Of a DNA stretch of 64,000 nucleotides, positions 1 to 9,562 are shown one piece after another (the stretch's first letter is position 1; the number at the start of each line of letters is the position of its first letter). Below the pieces are notes generated by a model that saw nothing but the letters and a program-made list of their open reading frames with translations, was not told the DNA's origin and did not search any database. The stretch is from assembly GCF_002116635.1 (NCBI RefSeq), contig NZ_LQPW01000019.1, forward strand, positions 1 to 64,000, given 5' to 3'. The DNA comes from Mycobacterium szulgai (GTDB taxonomy: Bacteria > Actinomycetota > Actinomycetes > Mycobacteriales > Mycobacteriaceae). A program made the position numbers and the translations under genes.

Positions 1-67
1 CCTACAACGAACACACCGCCTGGGCACACCGCAGGACAGCCGCTGCTTGACGACTTACGAACCTGGG

Positions 68-1348
68 ATGTCTAGTCAGATCGTCGAAGCGCTGGTCGGG
101 CTCAAGGACGTCCGCGTTCTGGCCTATCGACGTATCGGTCCCGATGTCGAGCTGGTGATCGAGCAGATCGTCGTCGATCGGTTATGCCCGATGTGTGGGG
201 GCGCCGGCCAGATCAAGGAGCGCCCGACCGTGCGCTATGTCGACCTGCCCGTTTACGGTCAGCCGATGCGTCTGGCGTGGCGCAAGCACCGTTTGATCTG
301 TCGGCGACCCGACTGTGCGGGGCCGAGCTGGACGAGTGCCGATCACCGCATCGCGGCCAAGAACTGTCTGCTGACGACGCGCTGCGCCAAATGGGCCACG
401 ATGCAGGTCGGGACAGGTCGTGCGGTCTCCGATGTGGCTGGTGAGCTGTCCTGCGATTGGCATACCGTCAACGACGCGGTCATGACTTACGGTCGGGCAC
501 TGCTGGCTGCCGACCGGCGTCGCCTAAACGCCACGTCCGCGATCGGCTTGGACGAGACCTCGTTTGTGAAACTGTGCAGCCGTCAGGGCCGTTCGTATGC
601 GACCACCGTCGCTGATGTTGCCAACCACCAGATCATCGAGATCCTGCCCACCCGAAGCTATGTCGATGTCGCCGGCTGGATCGACCAACAACCCCTGGCG
701 TGGAAACACCGCATCCGCTTTGGCGCCCTGGACATGTCGGCGACCTACGCCGCGGTCTACACGGTGATGCTGCCCCGAGCCCAGCAGGTCGTCGATCCCT
801 TCCACTGCGTGCAACTGGCCAACCGGGCCCTCGACGAGATCCGACGACGCGTGCAGCGTGAACAAAAAGGCCACCGCGGCCGGCGTCACGATCCTCTCTA
901 CCGGGTCCGCCGGGTGCTGCTCACCGGTGAGGAACGCCTCGACGCCAAGGCCACCCACCGCCTGAGTTCACTGCTGCAACTGGGCGATCCCCGCGGCGAA
1001 GTCGCCCTGGCCTACCGCGTCAAGGAACGAGTGCGCGAGTTTTACCGCTGCACCGACATCCACGCCGCCCGCGCGATGCTTTCCGAACTGATCGACCACT
1101 GCCTACGCCCGGGCCTGCCGCCCGAACTGAACAAACTCGCCCGCACCCTCAAAGCCTGGTTCGACAAGATCTGCAACTTCCACATCGCCCGCGTCAGCAA
1201 CGGGCCCACCGAGGCCCTCAACAACCTGATCAAACGCATCAAACGCATCGGCTACGGCTTCACCAACTTCGAGAACTACCGCATTCGAGCACTGCTCTAC
1301 GCCGGCAAGCCCAACTGGCGGGTCCTCACATCCATCGTCGTCCGATGA
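68..1348 (+). CDS. ISL3-family transposase
   Basis: A 426-residue transposase. The N-terminal zinc-binding part has the pattern CPMCGG with a second Cys pair (CRRPDCAG) near residues 80-90. A central DDE-type catalytic region follows (GLDETSF, then LDMSATYAAV and VVDPFHCVQLANRALDEIRR). The C-terminal signature SNGPTEALNNLIKRIKRIGYGFTNF is typical of ISL3 elements such as IS1096. An in-frame TTG lies 21 bases upstream, but I prefer the ATG because the family usually begins close to this point. The gene ends 33 bases before the integrase stop codon, with a terminal inverted-repeat-like sequence between them. It is apparently intact, so the insertion is probably recent. The left end of the IS is outside the window. 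Confidence 0.93.
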   Translation: MSSQIVEALVGLKDVRVLAYRRIGPDVELVIEQIVVDRLCPMCGGAGQIKERPTVRYVDLPVYGQPMRLAWRKHRLICRRPDCAGPSWTSADHRIAAKNCLLTTRCAKWATMQVGTGRAVSDVAGELSCDWHTVNDAVMTYGRALLAADRRRLNATSAIGLDETSFVKLCSRQGRSYATTVADVANHQIIEILPTRSYVDVAGWIDQQPLAWKHRIRFGALDMSATYAAVYTVMLPRAQQVVDPFHCVQLANRALDEIRRRVQREQKGHRGRRHDPLYRVRRVLLTGEERLDAKATHRLSSLLQLGDPRGEVALAYRVKERVREFYRCTDIHAARAMLSELIDHCLRPGLPPELNKLARTLKAWFDKICNFHIARVSNGPTEALNNLIKRIKRIGYGFTNFENYRIRALLYAGKPNWRVLTSIVVR

Positions 1349-1350
1349 AC

Positions 1351-1378
1351 GCAGCACCCCGGCAAGATCCGAAGAGCC
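1351..1378. repeat. Right terminal inverted repeat of the ISL3 element (putative)
   Basis: Read leftwards, the sequence GGCTCTTCGGATCTTGCCGG is the kind of terminus seen in mycobacterial ISL3 elements. It sits directly after the transposase and touches the integrase stop codon at 1381-1383. The partner repeat must lie left of position 1, so the pair cannot be verified here. Confidence 0.6.
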
Positions 1379-1380
1379 TG

Positions 1381-2716
1381 TTAGTCCTGCTCATCGTCTG
1401 ATTCCGGATCCCAGCCGGCACCTATCAGAAACGACGCTGCCTGCTCGGCGGCGTCTCGATCGTCGTTCTTAAGGACGTGGGCGTAGGTCTCGAGAAAGAA
1501 CCCAACGTTCGCGTGTCCGATCCGCTCGCTGACCACCTTCGGGCTCAGCCCGGCTTTCAACGCGCTGGTCGCGTACGAGTGCCGCAGATCATGGAATGTG
1601 ATTCGTGAAAGCCCGGCAGCCGCACCTAGGCGGTCGAAGCGCTGTCGGATCGTGTCCCGGATGCGGTGGGCGACCGTCCTCGAAGGTGAACACGTAATCG
1701 CCGGCGTAAAAGGCGGCGCCGAGCAATTCTCGCTCGCGGTTTTGCCGCTCGCGCCAGCTGCGTAGCGCGGCGAGGGTGGTTCGGTCGATTGAGATGGTCT
1801 TGTCGGCGTTGCGGGTTTTGCCTCCGGCTTTGTCCCGCGCGTGCCCTCGGACTACCACTCGACTGTCGTGGACGGTGATTTCGCCAGCATCAAGGTCGAC
1901 CGCTGACCACTTAAGGCCACAGATCTGGCCCCGTCGGATACCGGTGGTCAGTTCGAGCAGGAACAGCGCCGCGAACCGATCGCGCTGCACCGACATGAGG
2001 AATTTTTGAATCTCGCTGGGGTCCCACACGGTACGTCTCTTGCGAAGCCGCTTGGGCGGCTTGATGTTGCTCGCCGGGTTGTATGCGATGTATTTCCACG
2101 TGACGGCATCGACGAGGGCTCGGTGGATCATCGCATGGATGTTGCGCACCGTTTTGGGGGCCAGTCCAGGGGAGAGCGCGGTTGGGACTATCCCCGATTT
2201 GTACCGGCGTAGCGCCGTCCGCGCCGCGTGGATGGTCGTGCCACATGCCTCGGAGATCTCGAGAGGCTTTGGGTTTTCGCCGTTGGCGACACAAGTGGAC
2301 CAGTAGCGGAACATCTCGGTATTCCGATCACGCTTGACTCGCCCCTCAGCGAGGAGCATTGCGTAGAGCTTCAACAGCTGTGGTTCGTTCAGCTTTTGAA
2401 GCCGCTCTTCGCCGATCCGCGGAACAACGTACGCGTTTGCATAGTCGTTCCAGTTCTGCCACGTCGTCGCATCCAGCGATGCCTCTACGGCTGCGAGCCA
2501 CTCGGCGAGGAACTGAGCAACTGTGCGAGTCGAGGGACTCACGATGCGGCCGCGATCGGCGTCGCGCATCGCCTCGCGGCATGCCTTCCATGCTTCTTTC
2601 TCGGTTGAAAACCCGCCTTTAGAGATCGTCGGATACGTGCCCGTCGCAGGATCCTTGTCTGGGCTTAGGAACCGATACGTCCACGTCTTACCGCGCTGGT
2701 ACACAGAGCCTTTCAT
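1381..2716 (-). pseudogene. Tyrosine (phage-type) integrase, frameshifted
   Basis: Site-specific recombinase of the element. The N-terminal arm-binding part starts MKGSVYQRGKTWTYRF. A core-binding region follows, then a catalytic domain with the first Arg in TTGIRRGQICGLKW. The reading frame breaks near 1656-1658, where an extra base in a C run shifts it, and the broken product ends at 1589. Dropping one base restores the missing C-terminus in the other frame, with HDLRHSYAT, IGHANVGFFLETYAH (catalytic R, H/W position and Tyr) and a stop at 1381. The repaired protein would be about 445 residues, normal for the family. The start overlaps the excisionase gene by 4 bases. Either the enzyme is inactivated, which would fix the element in place, or the base is a sequencing error. 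Confidence 0.88.
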
Positions 2717-2898
2717 GAAGCCAGCTCACGAAGGCCGGCGGTCACCACGTAGACGCGGCCGCCGAGCCGACGGACCGGCAGCTCTCCGGAGGCCACCAGT
2801 CGGTAGGCCGCAGCCCGGCTGATTCCCAGCAGTTGCGCGGCCCGCGGAACCGCGAGCAGAAGGGGCAGGTTGTTAAACACGTTGTCTTCCAATTTCAT
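2713..2898 (-). CDS. Excisionase-like helix-turn-helix protein
   Basis: A 61-residue protein with one winged HTH of the MerR/excisionase type: AVPRAAQLLGISRAAAYRLV followed by a short wing containing VRRLGGRVYVV. It is encoded just upstream of the integrase on the same strand with a 4-base overlap, so the two are translationally coupled. That is the usual xis-int arrangement in actinobacterial integrative elements. It should direct excision by bending attachment-site DNA, or regulate int. No other DNA-binding gene lies close by. Size and position are typical for the family. Confidence 0.8.
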   Translation of the reverse strand: MKLEDNVFNNLPLLLAVPRAAQLLGISRAAAYRLVASGELPVRRLGGRVYVVTAGLRELAS

Positions 2899-3400
2899 TC
2901 ACCACCCTCGAAGAGTCCTATCGGGTAAGGGTTTGTCGGACGCGCCGAATGCGCCGTGTAAGGTTGTCGCCCAGTCGGCTTCGCGCCTTGATGGGCGGTG
3001 ATCGCCTCGGTCTCGCCAAAGCTCCCATTACCACTGTAAGTCTCCGCAGTGACGCTTCATGCGGAACTTTTGTGCGTGGCTTCGTGGGTTCGCGGGGCAG
3101 CGCGTCCGGTGCAAGTCGCCGCGGCCGCGCGATATGCCCCCGGACCAGCACACGACCACGCTTATCCCCAGCTCCCTCGCGGTCCACAACCTAACCCTTC
3201 TCGTAATATCCCAAAAGCATTCCCTCCGTTACACTTACGCTCACCCGTATCGCCGCAACTCAATCACAACCGACCGCCAAAAATCTGCACGGCACATTGG
3301 CACAAGGGGTGCAATACTGATTTGGGGCCGCGCTGCGCGCGCCCCCAAATCCCGGCCGCTGCAGTTGGATTCGCTCGCCGATGTTGTGAGGTGATCGCTT
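2899..3400. other. Intergenic control region between xis and the relaxase; candidate oriT region
   Basis: About 500 bases with no convincing gene. It separates the divergent xis-int and relaxase units and so should hold both promoters. The clearest structure is the hairpin at 3319-3351, annotated separately. The stretch 3180-3290 is noticeably more AT-rich than its surroundings, as is common near origins of transfer. Confidence 0.45.
3319..3351. other. Candidate origin of transfer hairpin
   Basis: Arms GATTTGGGG and CCCCAAATC flank a GC-rich centre that is itself partly self-complementary. The hairpin lies about 50 bases upstream of the MobF relaxase start. MobF relaxases act at a nic site beside an inverted repeat that often lies next to their own gene. 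The function is inferred from position and symmetry only. Confidence 0.45.
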
Positions 3401-6208
3401 GTGCTGACGATTTCGCGGCTGTCGCGATGGAGCATCAACTATTACAACGACACCGCCCGCCACGCTGCGCGGGCCGGTTCGGATCGGCAGCGGGCCAACG
3501 GTGGGCTGGGGGAGTACTACTCCGAGGGTGATACCCGGACACCGACATGGTTGGTCGCGGGTGACACGGCGCGGGCTGTGGAATTGGTCGGGTTGGATGG
3601 GCGCGCGGTCGATGGGGGTAGCGCTGTTCCTGAGGTGGTGCAGCGTTGGCTTGATGAGGGCATCGCGCCCAACGGTGCGGCCGGACGCGCCTTGTCCAAG
3701 GGCAGTGTGCACGGGTTTGATCTGACGTTCGCCGCGCCTAAGAGTGTGTCGTTGCTGCGCGGGTTGACCACCGGCATCAACGACAAGGCGGTGTCGGAGG
3801 CGCACCGGCGCGCAGTCGACGCCGCGATGAACTATCTGCACCGGCACGCCGGCTACACCCGGGTGCACAACCCGGTCACGGGGATGAAGCATTTGCAACG
3901 GCTGCCGGGGTTGGTGGCGATCGCGTATCAGCACGAGACGTCGCGCTGCGGGGACCCGCACCTGCACACGCATGTGATCGTGCCCAACCGCCAGGCCCGC
4001 GCCGACGGGGTCGTGGTGTCGATTGATTCCAAGTCGCTGTATCACGAAGCCAAAGCCGCCGGCATCATCTATCAAGCGACGCTGCGTCACGAACTGCACG
4101 CCGAACGCGGCGTGGAATGGCTTCCGGTGGACTCGCACACCGGGATGGCCGAGATCGCGGGCATCACCACCCAGTGCGTGAAGGCGTGGTCGCAGCGCTC
4201 GTCGCAGTTGCGCGAGTGGGCGCAGCACAACTTGGTCATGGTGGACGGGGCGCCGAGCGCGCAGCAGCTGGCGGCGGCGCAGAAAGCCACCCGGCCGGCC
4301 AAGCCCGAGTTCACCTCCTGGGCGCAACTGCAAGCCGAGTGGCGCGCTGATGCGCGCGGTCTGGCGCTGGACCGCGCCGCGCACATCGAGGCGCAGGCGG
4401 CGCGGCGCGCCGCGCCGCGGGTGTTGACCGACCGCGCCCGGTTGGCGGGCCTGGTCGCCGGGATCGATAAGGCGGCGTGCACCCGCGCGGATCTGGTGCA
4501 GTGGGTGGGCGCGCTGGTGCCGGTGCACGCGCCGGGGGATCCGCGTGCGCTGATCGAGCAGATCGTCGAGCGGGTCGGGGTGCGCATCAGCGCCGCGCGC
4601 GACGCGCATCACCGCGAGGGCCACGAGATGTTCACCGTGGACGCGGTGATCGCCGAGGAAGAGCGCGTCTTCGAGCTGGTCGACGCGCTCGATACCCGCG
4701 CGCGCCTGGATGTGCGCCCCGAGGATTGGGCCGGCCTGTCGGCGGATCAGACGCGAGCCATCGCCGCCATCGCGCACTCGCCGTATCTAGTGCAGCCGCT
4801 ACAAGCGCCGGCCGGCGCGGGCAAAACGCACTCGCTGCGCGCGCTGCGCGCTGCCGCGGCGCGCAGCGCCAAAGAAGTGCTGGTGCTCGCGCCGACTGGT
4901 AAAGCGGTGGATGAGGCGATGCGCGACGACGCGGGCGACCGCGGGTTCACCGTCGCCAAGGCGCTACACCTTCTCGACAACAGCCAACTAACGCTGAACC
5001 GGCGCACCGTGCTCGTCGTCGACGAAGCCGCCATGGTCGGAACCCCCGAGCTGCGCCGCCTACTGGAGGCCACCACCGCGGCGGGGGCCAAGCTGGTCTT
5101 GGTCGGTGACGCCTACCAGCTGACCCCGGTCAAAGCCCGCGGCGGCATGTTCGAGCACCTCTGCGAAGACTTGCCATGGTCGCAGCGCCGGTCCGAGGTG
5201 TGGCGGATGCGCGACGCCGCTGAACGCGACGCCTCGCTCGCGCTGCGGTCTGGGCGAGGCAACCGCCTACGCAAAGCCATCGGCTGGTACCGCACCAACG
5301 ATCGCCTGCACACCGGCGATGCGGTCACCATGGCCGCCGACGCCCACGACGCCTACCTGGCCGACCGCATGGCCGGAAAGGACGCCCTACTCGTGTGCGA
5401 CACCTGGGAAATGGCCGACGCGCTGAACATGCGTTTGCACGACACGCTCACTGTCGAGGGCCCCACCGCGCAGGCGGCTCGCGGCCAGACGATCCGCGTC
5501 GGCGATCTGATCATCAGTCGGCACAACGACCCGCGCATTCGAGTAGACGCCGCGCCCGGCGCTGACCGCGAGGCTGAGCAGGTGCGCAATGGCAACCGCT
5601 GGCGCGTGGTGGTCATCGACGAGAGGACCAACCGGATTGCCGCCGAACGGCTTACCGACAAAGCCCGAGGATTGTTTGACAGTGACTATCTGCGTGAGCA
5701 CGTCACCCTGGGTTACGCCGTCACTGTGCACGCCGCACAAGGCGTCACCGCCCACACCGCGCACGCCGTCATCGGCGAATCGGCCAGTCGGGCCATGGCC
5801 TATGTGGCCATGAGCCGCGGCCGCGACACCAACCACGCCTACATCTACACCTGTAAGGCCGGCGAAGCCGACCACGAACATGGACACCTAATAGATCATG
5901 GCGAGGTCCATCAGTTGCGCCGAGGCAGCAAATACGCCGCCGCACAATACTTCCGGACGATCGCCGCCAACGACGAGCGCCCACGCACCATGCACGCCGA
6001 AGCCGCGCACACCGATCGTGCGTTCCTCCCCGACGTCGTCGGCCGCCTGCTCGATCACCACGACGCCCGTCGCGCCGCACGCCACCGGGTTTGGCGCGAA
6101 CACACTGTGGCCCAACGCGCGGTCTATGAGCGCTGCCAACGCCTTGCCGCCGACATCGGACGATCCGCCGAGTGCGGCATGGACCGCGACTACGGACTCG
6201 AACTCTAA
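3401..6208 (+). CDS. MobF/TrwC-family conjugative relaxase-helicase
   Basis: A 935-residue protein, close to TrwC in length. The relaxase domain (residues 1-300) has candidate catalytic tyrosines in SINYYND and GEYYSEGD and the metal-binding three-His motif in HETSRCGDPHLHTHVI. The SF1 helicase domain follows, with Walker A APAGAGKTHSL, Walker B VVDEAAMVG, motif III LVGDAYQLTPV and C-terminal motifs VTVHAAQGVTAHTAH and YVAMSRGRDTNHAYIY. It would nick oriT, attach to the 5' end and unwind the strand for transfer. It starts at GTG, matching the family's opening MLTIS. No coupling protein or type IV secretion genes are in the window, so the element looks mobilisable rather than self-transmissible, unless they lie outside. 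Confidence 0.93.
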   Translation: MLTISRLSRWSINYYNDTARHAARAGSDRQRANGGLGEYYSEGDTRTPTWLVAGDTARAVELVGLDGRAVDGGSAVPEVVQRWLDEGIAPNGAAGRALSKGSVHGFDLTFAAPKSVSLLRGLTTGINDKAVSEAHRRAVDAAMNYLHRHAGYTRVHNPVTGMKHLQRLPGLVAIAYQHETSRCGDPHLHTHVIVPNRQARADGVVVSIDSKSLYHEAKAAGIIYQATLRHELHAERGVEWLPVDSHTGMAEIAGITTQCVKAWSQRSSQLREWAQHNLVMVDGAPSAQQLAAAQKATRPAKPEFTSWAQLQAEWRADARGLALDRAAHIEAQAARRAAPRVLTDRARLAGLVAGIDKAACTRADLVQWVGALVPVHAPGDPRALIEQIVERVGVRISAARDAHHREGHEMFTVDAVIAEEERVFELVDALDTRARLDVRPEDWAGLSADQTRAIAAIAHSPYLVQPLQAPAGAGKTHSLRALRAAAARSAKEVLVLAPTGKAVDEAMRDDAGDRGFTVAKALHLLDNSQLTLNRRTVLVVDEAAMVGTPELRRLLEATTAAGAKLVLVGDAYQLTPVKARGGMFEHLCEDLPWSQRRSEVWRMRDAAERDASLALRSGRGNRLRKAIGWYRTNDRLHTGDAVTMAADAHDAYLADRMAGKDALLVCDTWEMADALNMRLHDTLTVEGPTAQAARGQTIRVGDLIISRHNDPRIRVDAAPGADREAEQVRNGNRWRVVVIDERTNRIAAERLTDKARGLFDSDYLREHVTLGYAVTVHAAQGVTAHTAHAVIGESASRAMAYVAMSRGRDTNHAYIYTCKAGEADHEHGHLIDHGEVHQLRRGSKYAAAQYFRTIAANDERPRTMHAEAAHTDRAFLPDVVGRLLDHHDARRAARHRVWREHTVAQRAVYERCQRLAADIGRSAECGMDRDYGLEL

Positions 6209-6357
6209 AGGCCTCGCCGGGCAAGCCCAAGGGCTTGTCGGTCACCGTCGCCCATCGAGCAGACTGTTGGTTCTGTGCGCGGCCAGGAGAGTTGCATTTT
6301 TTGTCGTGTCGAGTTGCGACTTCGGCTTCCTTGTCCTTCATCGCTGGCAGACTCTGC

Positions 6358-7737
6358 ATGGTGGAGCGTCGCACAATTCTCGAAAAGTGGCGCAGCGACC
6401 TTGATGCTGCGAGCACTGATGAAGGACGTCTCGACTCGATTACTGAGCTCTTAGCGGCAGTGACGCACCATCGCCTAGATCTTGGCGTACTCGCGGGTCC
6501 GCGACGTAGGGATGAGGCTGGGCTTCGTTGGCTGGCATACAAGGAGGCGTTCTCTCCAGCGCTTGTACGAGAGGTGTTGGATCACTGGGGAAGAGTTGAC
6601 GGCCCGCTTCTTGACCCCTTCGCCGGTTCCGGAACGTCTCTCTACGTTGCGGTCGAGCGCGATATTCCCTCCATCGGCGTCGAACTTTTGGACTACCCCC
6701 AGTGGGCGGCGCAGACCATGCTTTCCGCGCGGTTTGCAGATGCTGATCGGCTGGATAGGATCTGTGCCGAAACGATCGGGGCCGCAGCGAGAAGAGGGCG
6801 CGGCGCACGACGACAGGACTTCCCAGCACCCGCTGCGGCGTGGGCGATTTCGGCCGAGGTGGCGGACACACTAGCTGCTCTTCGTTCAACGCTTCCACCA
6901 CGGGGCAACTCGCTAGAGGCGGACTTAGCCCACCTCGCACTGCTCTCTGTGGTGGAAACGGTCAGTACGTCGGTGAAGGACGGTACAAGTCTTCGGCATC
7001 GCTCGCCAAGGCGTGAGGGTAGGACGACCCGACCTGGCCGGAAAGACCTGTTTTTCTCACGGATGGATGTGGTTCACCAGTTTCGGGCCGCCGCACGGGC
7101 CATCGCCGATGACCTTCCGAAGCTGCCAAGCGGGGATGCTGCAGCAATCGTTCACCGAGCAGACGCCCGTGATCTGCCGCTAGATGACAACTCCGTCGGA
7201 TGTGTCGTGTTCAGCCCCCCGTATCCGAATCGGTATGACTACACGGCGGTCTATCAACTTGAGTTAGCAGTGGGCGGTTTCGTCGATACGGCCGCTGAAC
7301 TTAGAGCCTTGCGTAAATCACTTCTTCGCTCACATCTAGAGTCGCCCGCGCCCGTATCCCCTGCCTTCATCGAGCCAGCGGTCGTAGAGGTTCTGCGGGC
7401 AGTGGGCGAGGCTGCCCGGCGTAACCCGCCTGGGGCCGGCCGTACCATGCGAATGCTTGTCGGGTACTTCGACGACATGCGGATCGTTCTAAATGAGATT
7501 GCGCGCGTGACGCGCCCGGGCGCACCCGTGGCATGCGTGATCTCCACCCAGACGTATTTCGGTGTCGCCGTACCGACGGATCTGATGCTGGCGGCCTTGG
7601 CGCAGCGCGCCGGACTGAGCATTGAAGCTCTGTGGATTCTTCGTCGTAAGCGTGTTGCTGTGCAACAGCGCTCGCGTGTCCCGGTAAGAAGCCTTGGCGG
7701 TCGAGAGGTGGTGCTATTCCTCCGCAAGGGCAGATAA
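6358..7737 (+). CDS. DNA methyltransferase (SPPY type, probably N4-cytosine), DISARM-like module
   Basis: A 459-residue AdoMet-dependent methyltransferase. Motif I is DPFAGSGT (residues 86-93). The catalytic motif IV is SPPYPNRYDY (about 286-295), and an SPPY core usually marks N4-cytosine enzymes, although amino-methyltransferase specificity cannot be read with certainty. The long spacer between the motifs could be the target-recognition region. The ATG at 6358 is preferred because an upstream extension would run into the relaxase gene. The 3' end overlaps the convergent DUF1998 gene by 24 bases. In the DISARM model the methylase marks host DNA so that the helicase complex spares it. Known DISARM methylases are N6-adenine or 5mC types, so this one would be atypical. 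Confidence 0.85.
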   Translation: MVERRTILEKWRSDLDAASTDEGRLDSITELLAAVTHHRLDLGVLAGPRRRDEAGLRWLAYKEAFSPALVREVLDHWGRVDGPLLDPFAGSGTSLYVAVERDIPSIGVELLDYPQWAAQTMLSARFADADRLDRICAETIGAAARRGRGARRQDFPAPAAAWAISAEVADTLAALRSTLPPRGNSLEADLAHLALLSVVETVSTSVKDGTSLRHRSPRREGRTTRPGRKDLFFSRMDVVHQFRAAARAIADDLPKLPSGDAAAIVHRADARDLPLDDNSVGCVVFSPPYPNRYDYTAVYQLELAVGGFVDTAAELRALRKSLLRSHLESPAPVSPAFIEPAVVEVLRAVGEAARRNPPGAGRTMRMLVGYFDDMRIVLNEIARVTRPGAPVACVISTQTYFGVAVPTDLMLAALAQRAGLSIEALWILRRKRVAVQQRSRVPVRSLGGREVVLFLRKGR

Positions 7738-9561
7738 GGCTACCGACTGTTGCGCCGTGTATAAATAACCTTCGCGGATGTCTTGCGGGCCGCCGCCAAC
7801 CAAATAGCCACGGTCCAAGCCTTTGTTAAAGCGCTCGCATCCGAACGCAACTGCAAGGCATTTGTGGCAGCCGCCGCGTTCGGCCAGGCAGACGGGGTCG
7901 TGAACGCACGTCCATGCGCTCTGAGTGGCCGAGTCGATCCAGCGCTGGAGGTGTTGCTCCGCCAGCGTGGCTAGACCGCCGAGATTGAAGCTTGTGTACT
8001 TCGCAACGTAGATGAGTGCGCTGGCCTGGCGCTCAAGCAAGTACTCAGCTACGGAATTCGATGAGTAGGAGGAATGATTCGCCAGGGCATGGATCAGCAA
8101 ATGACAATAGGCATGGGTGACTCGACGGATGGCGGCGGCGACCTCCGACTCCTCTTGAGCGTAAGTTTGATTCAGCAGCCAGGCCCGTGCAGCCACTTGG
8201 TCGACTTCCGCGGGTGGCGCTGCACACCATCGGTTTCGGGCACACCAGGTCCATAGCGTTGTTGCATCAAGCTCAAACAAGATGCCTTCTGTGCGCGCCT
8301 CGACGGCCACAAGTGGTAGCCGATCGTCATCTGCGTGCGGTAACGGTGCGAGACGGGCTAGTTGTGGAGTTGGATATTCGCGGGTAAAACCGTATCCCAC
8401 CAACGCAACTGGGAAGTCTCTGACAACTTTCATGTCAGCGATCCCAGCTTGCGAAGCTGCGGCCAAGCCTCGCTCGAGACGCCTTGCTAGGTCGACATGA
8501 CCGTCATCGCGCATGCTGGCAGCGATAGTCGTTAGATCGTCCACAGCGCATTCCGCGTGTAAGAACGCACGCTCCATGACGCGCCTGTCTAGCCGGGCCG
8601 CATCCAGAGTCTGTGCTTCAAGTACCTGCGCAGTGCGCTCCAACTCGGGTTCATCGCCACGCTGACTATTGAGTTCACTGGTAAGCGTTGCAAGGAGATC
8701 GGCGGGAAGATCTGGATGTTGTCGTTGCAGTTCATGTAGAGCCTGTATGCCGGCATCGTTGGCTGAGGCGCGCCGACCCCGAGCCTCGTCCTCAAGCCGG
8801 TCAAGCGAATTGACTGTTCCGGCGTAGTGTCCGAGAGCGTAGTGAACCCCCCGTGGAGCACGCAAGGCATCGGTCAATCGTGTGCCGCCGACTGAAACCA
8901 GTGTGAGGTGATGTCCGAAGAATGCCCGTGAATCTCGAGCCGTGACTGGCGTGAGGACTCGATCTGCATTGTTTCGAGCCTCGCGCCAACCCAGCCGGCA
9001 CTGGCATTGTCGGAACTCCACTCCTAGAGGACGGCGACATCTCAAGCATCGGAATCGCGCCGTGTAGAAAGATCCCGAGTCCTCGAAACCTATTGCGCTG
9101 TTGGCGTGCTCGGGACAGTGCGGCAGTGTGAGCTCGCGCCTCAATCCGCAGGAGTGGACCTGAAAATACGGCAGCTGCCCGTACGAACCGTTGCGACATT
9201 GACGGCAACGTCGTCTGGGCGGCAGCTCATCGACCCGGCGTGCTGAGATGATGTGACCGCACCGTGGATTACTACAAAAGAACATCGCCGGCCATACATC
9301 GAAGTCGACGCTTCGTGGTACAACAAGCCGAAATTGGTCATCGTGGTCAGTAACGGGATTGGGGAATCCGACGTGCAATCCACCCGCGGCACTCCATAAT
9401 TCGAGGACATTTTCAAGCGCCTCGAGGACGGTGGCCATCCGCAATTCGCTGGGGGTGGCCCCGTTTATTCGAGTGGTCGTGCAATACACCCCGTTAGCTT
9501 CGTGCTCGAACACTTGGCCAGGCAAATGGGAGAACTCCACTGTTACGCGTGAGCGCTCCAT
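7714..9561 (-). CDS. DUF1998 protein, DrmB-like
   Basis: A 615-residue protein with several zinc-binding clusters: CSNPRCGH and CRQC around residues 95-125, then CPEH, CLRC and CQCRLGW. The C-terminal DUF1998 signature includes HDPVCLAERGGCHKCL and FGCERFNKGLDRGYL near residues 560-600. DUF1998 proteins accompany DrmA helicases in DISARM, where the pair forms the DNA-binding core. The start codon lies 1 base after the helicase stop, so the genes are translationally coupled. It is the last gene of the leftward operon and converges on the methyltransferase. The split DrmA + DrmB arrangement distinguishes it from Druantia DruE, which carries DUF1998 on the helicase itself. Confidence 0.85.
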   Translation of the reverse strand: MERSRVTVEFSHLPGQVFEHEANGVYCTTTRINGATPSELRMATVLEALENVLELWSAAGGLHVGFPNPVTDHDDQFRLVVPRSVDFDVWPAMFFCSNPRCGHIISARRVDELPPRRRCRQCRNGSYGQLPYFQVHSCGLRRELTLPHCPEHANSAIGFEDSGSFYTARFRCLRCRRPLGVEFRQCQCRLGWREARNNADRVLTPVTARDSRAFFGHHLTLVSVGGTRLTDALRAPRGVHYALGHYAGTVNSLDRLEDEARGRRASANDAGIQALHELQRQHPDLPADLLATLTSELNSQRGDEPELERTAQVLEAQTLDAARLDRRVMERAFLHAECAVDDLTTIAASMRDDGHVDLARRLERGLAAASQAGIADMKVVRDFPVALVGYGFTREYPTPQLARLAPLPHADDDRLPLVAVEARTEGILFELDATTLWTWCARNRWCAAPPAEVDQVAARAWLLNQTYAQEESEVAAAIRRVTHAYCHLLIHALANHSSYSSNSVAEYLLERQASALIYVAKYTSFNLGGLATLAEQHLQRWIDSATQSAWTCVHDPVCLAERGGCHKCLAVAFGCERFNKGLDRGYLVGGGPQDIREGYLYTAQQSVALSALAEE

Positions 9562-9562
9562 A

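Noticed and set aside
3260..4777. A 505-codon minus-strand frame opposite the relaxase
   Set aside because: It is rich in Arg, His and Pro with no domain. The plus strand holds a clear relaxase with all motifs.
6358..7737. Stand-alone type II restriction-modification methylase
   Set aside because: No restriction endonuclease gene is adjacent. The neighbours are a DrmA/DrmB-like pair, so a DISARM-like reading fits better.
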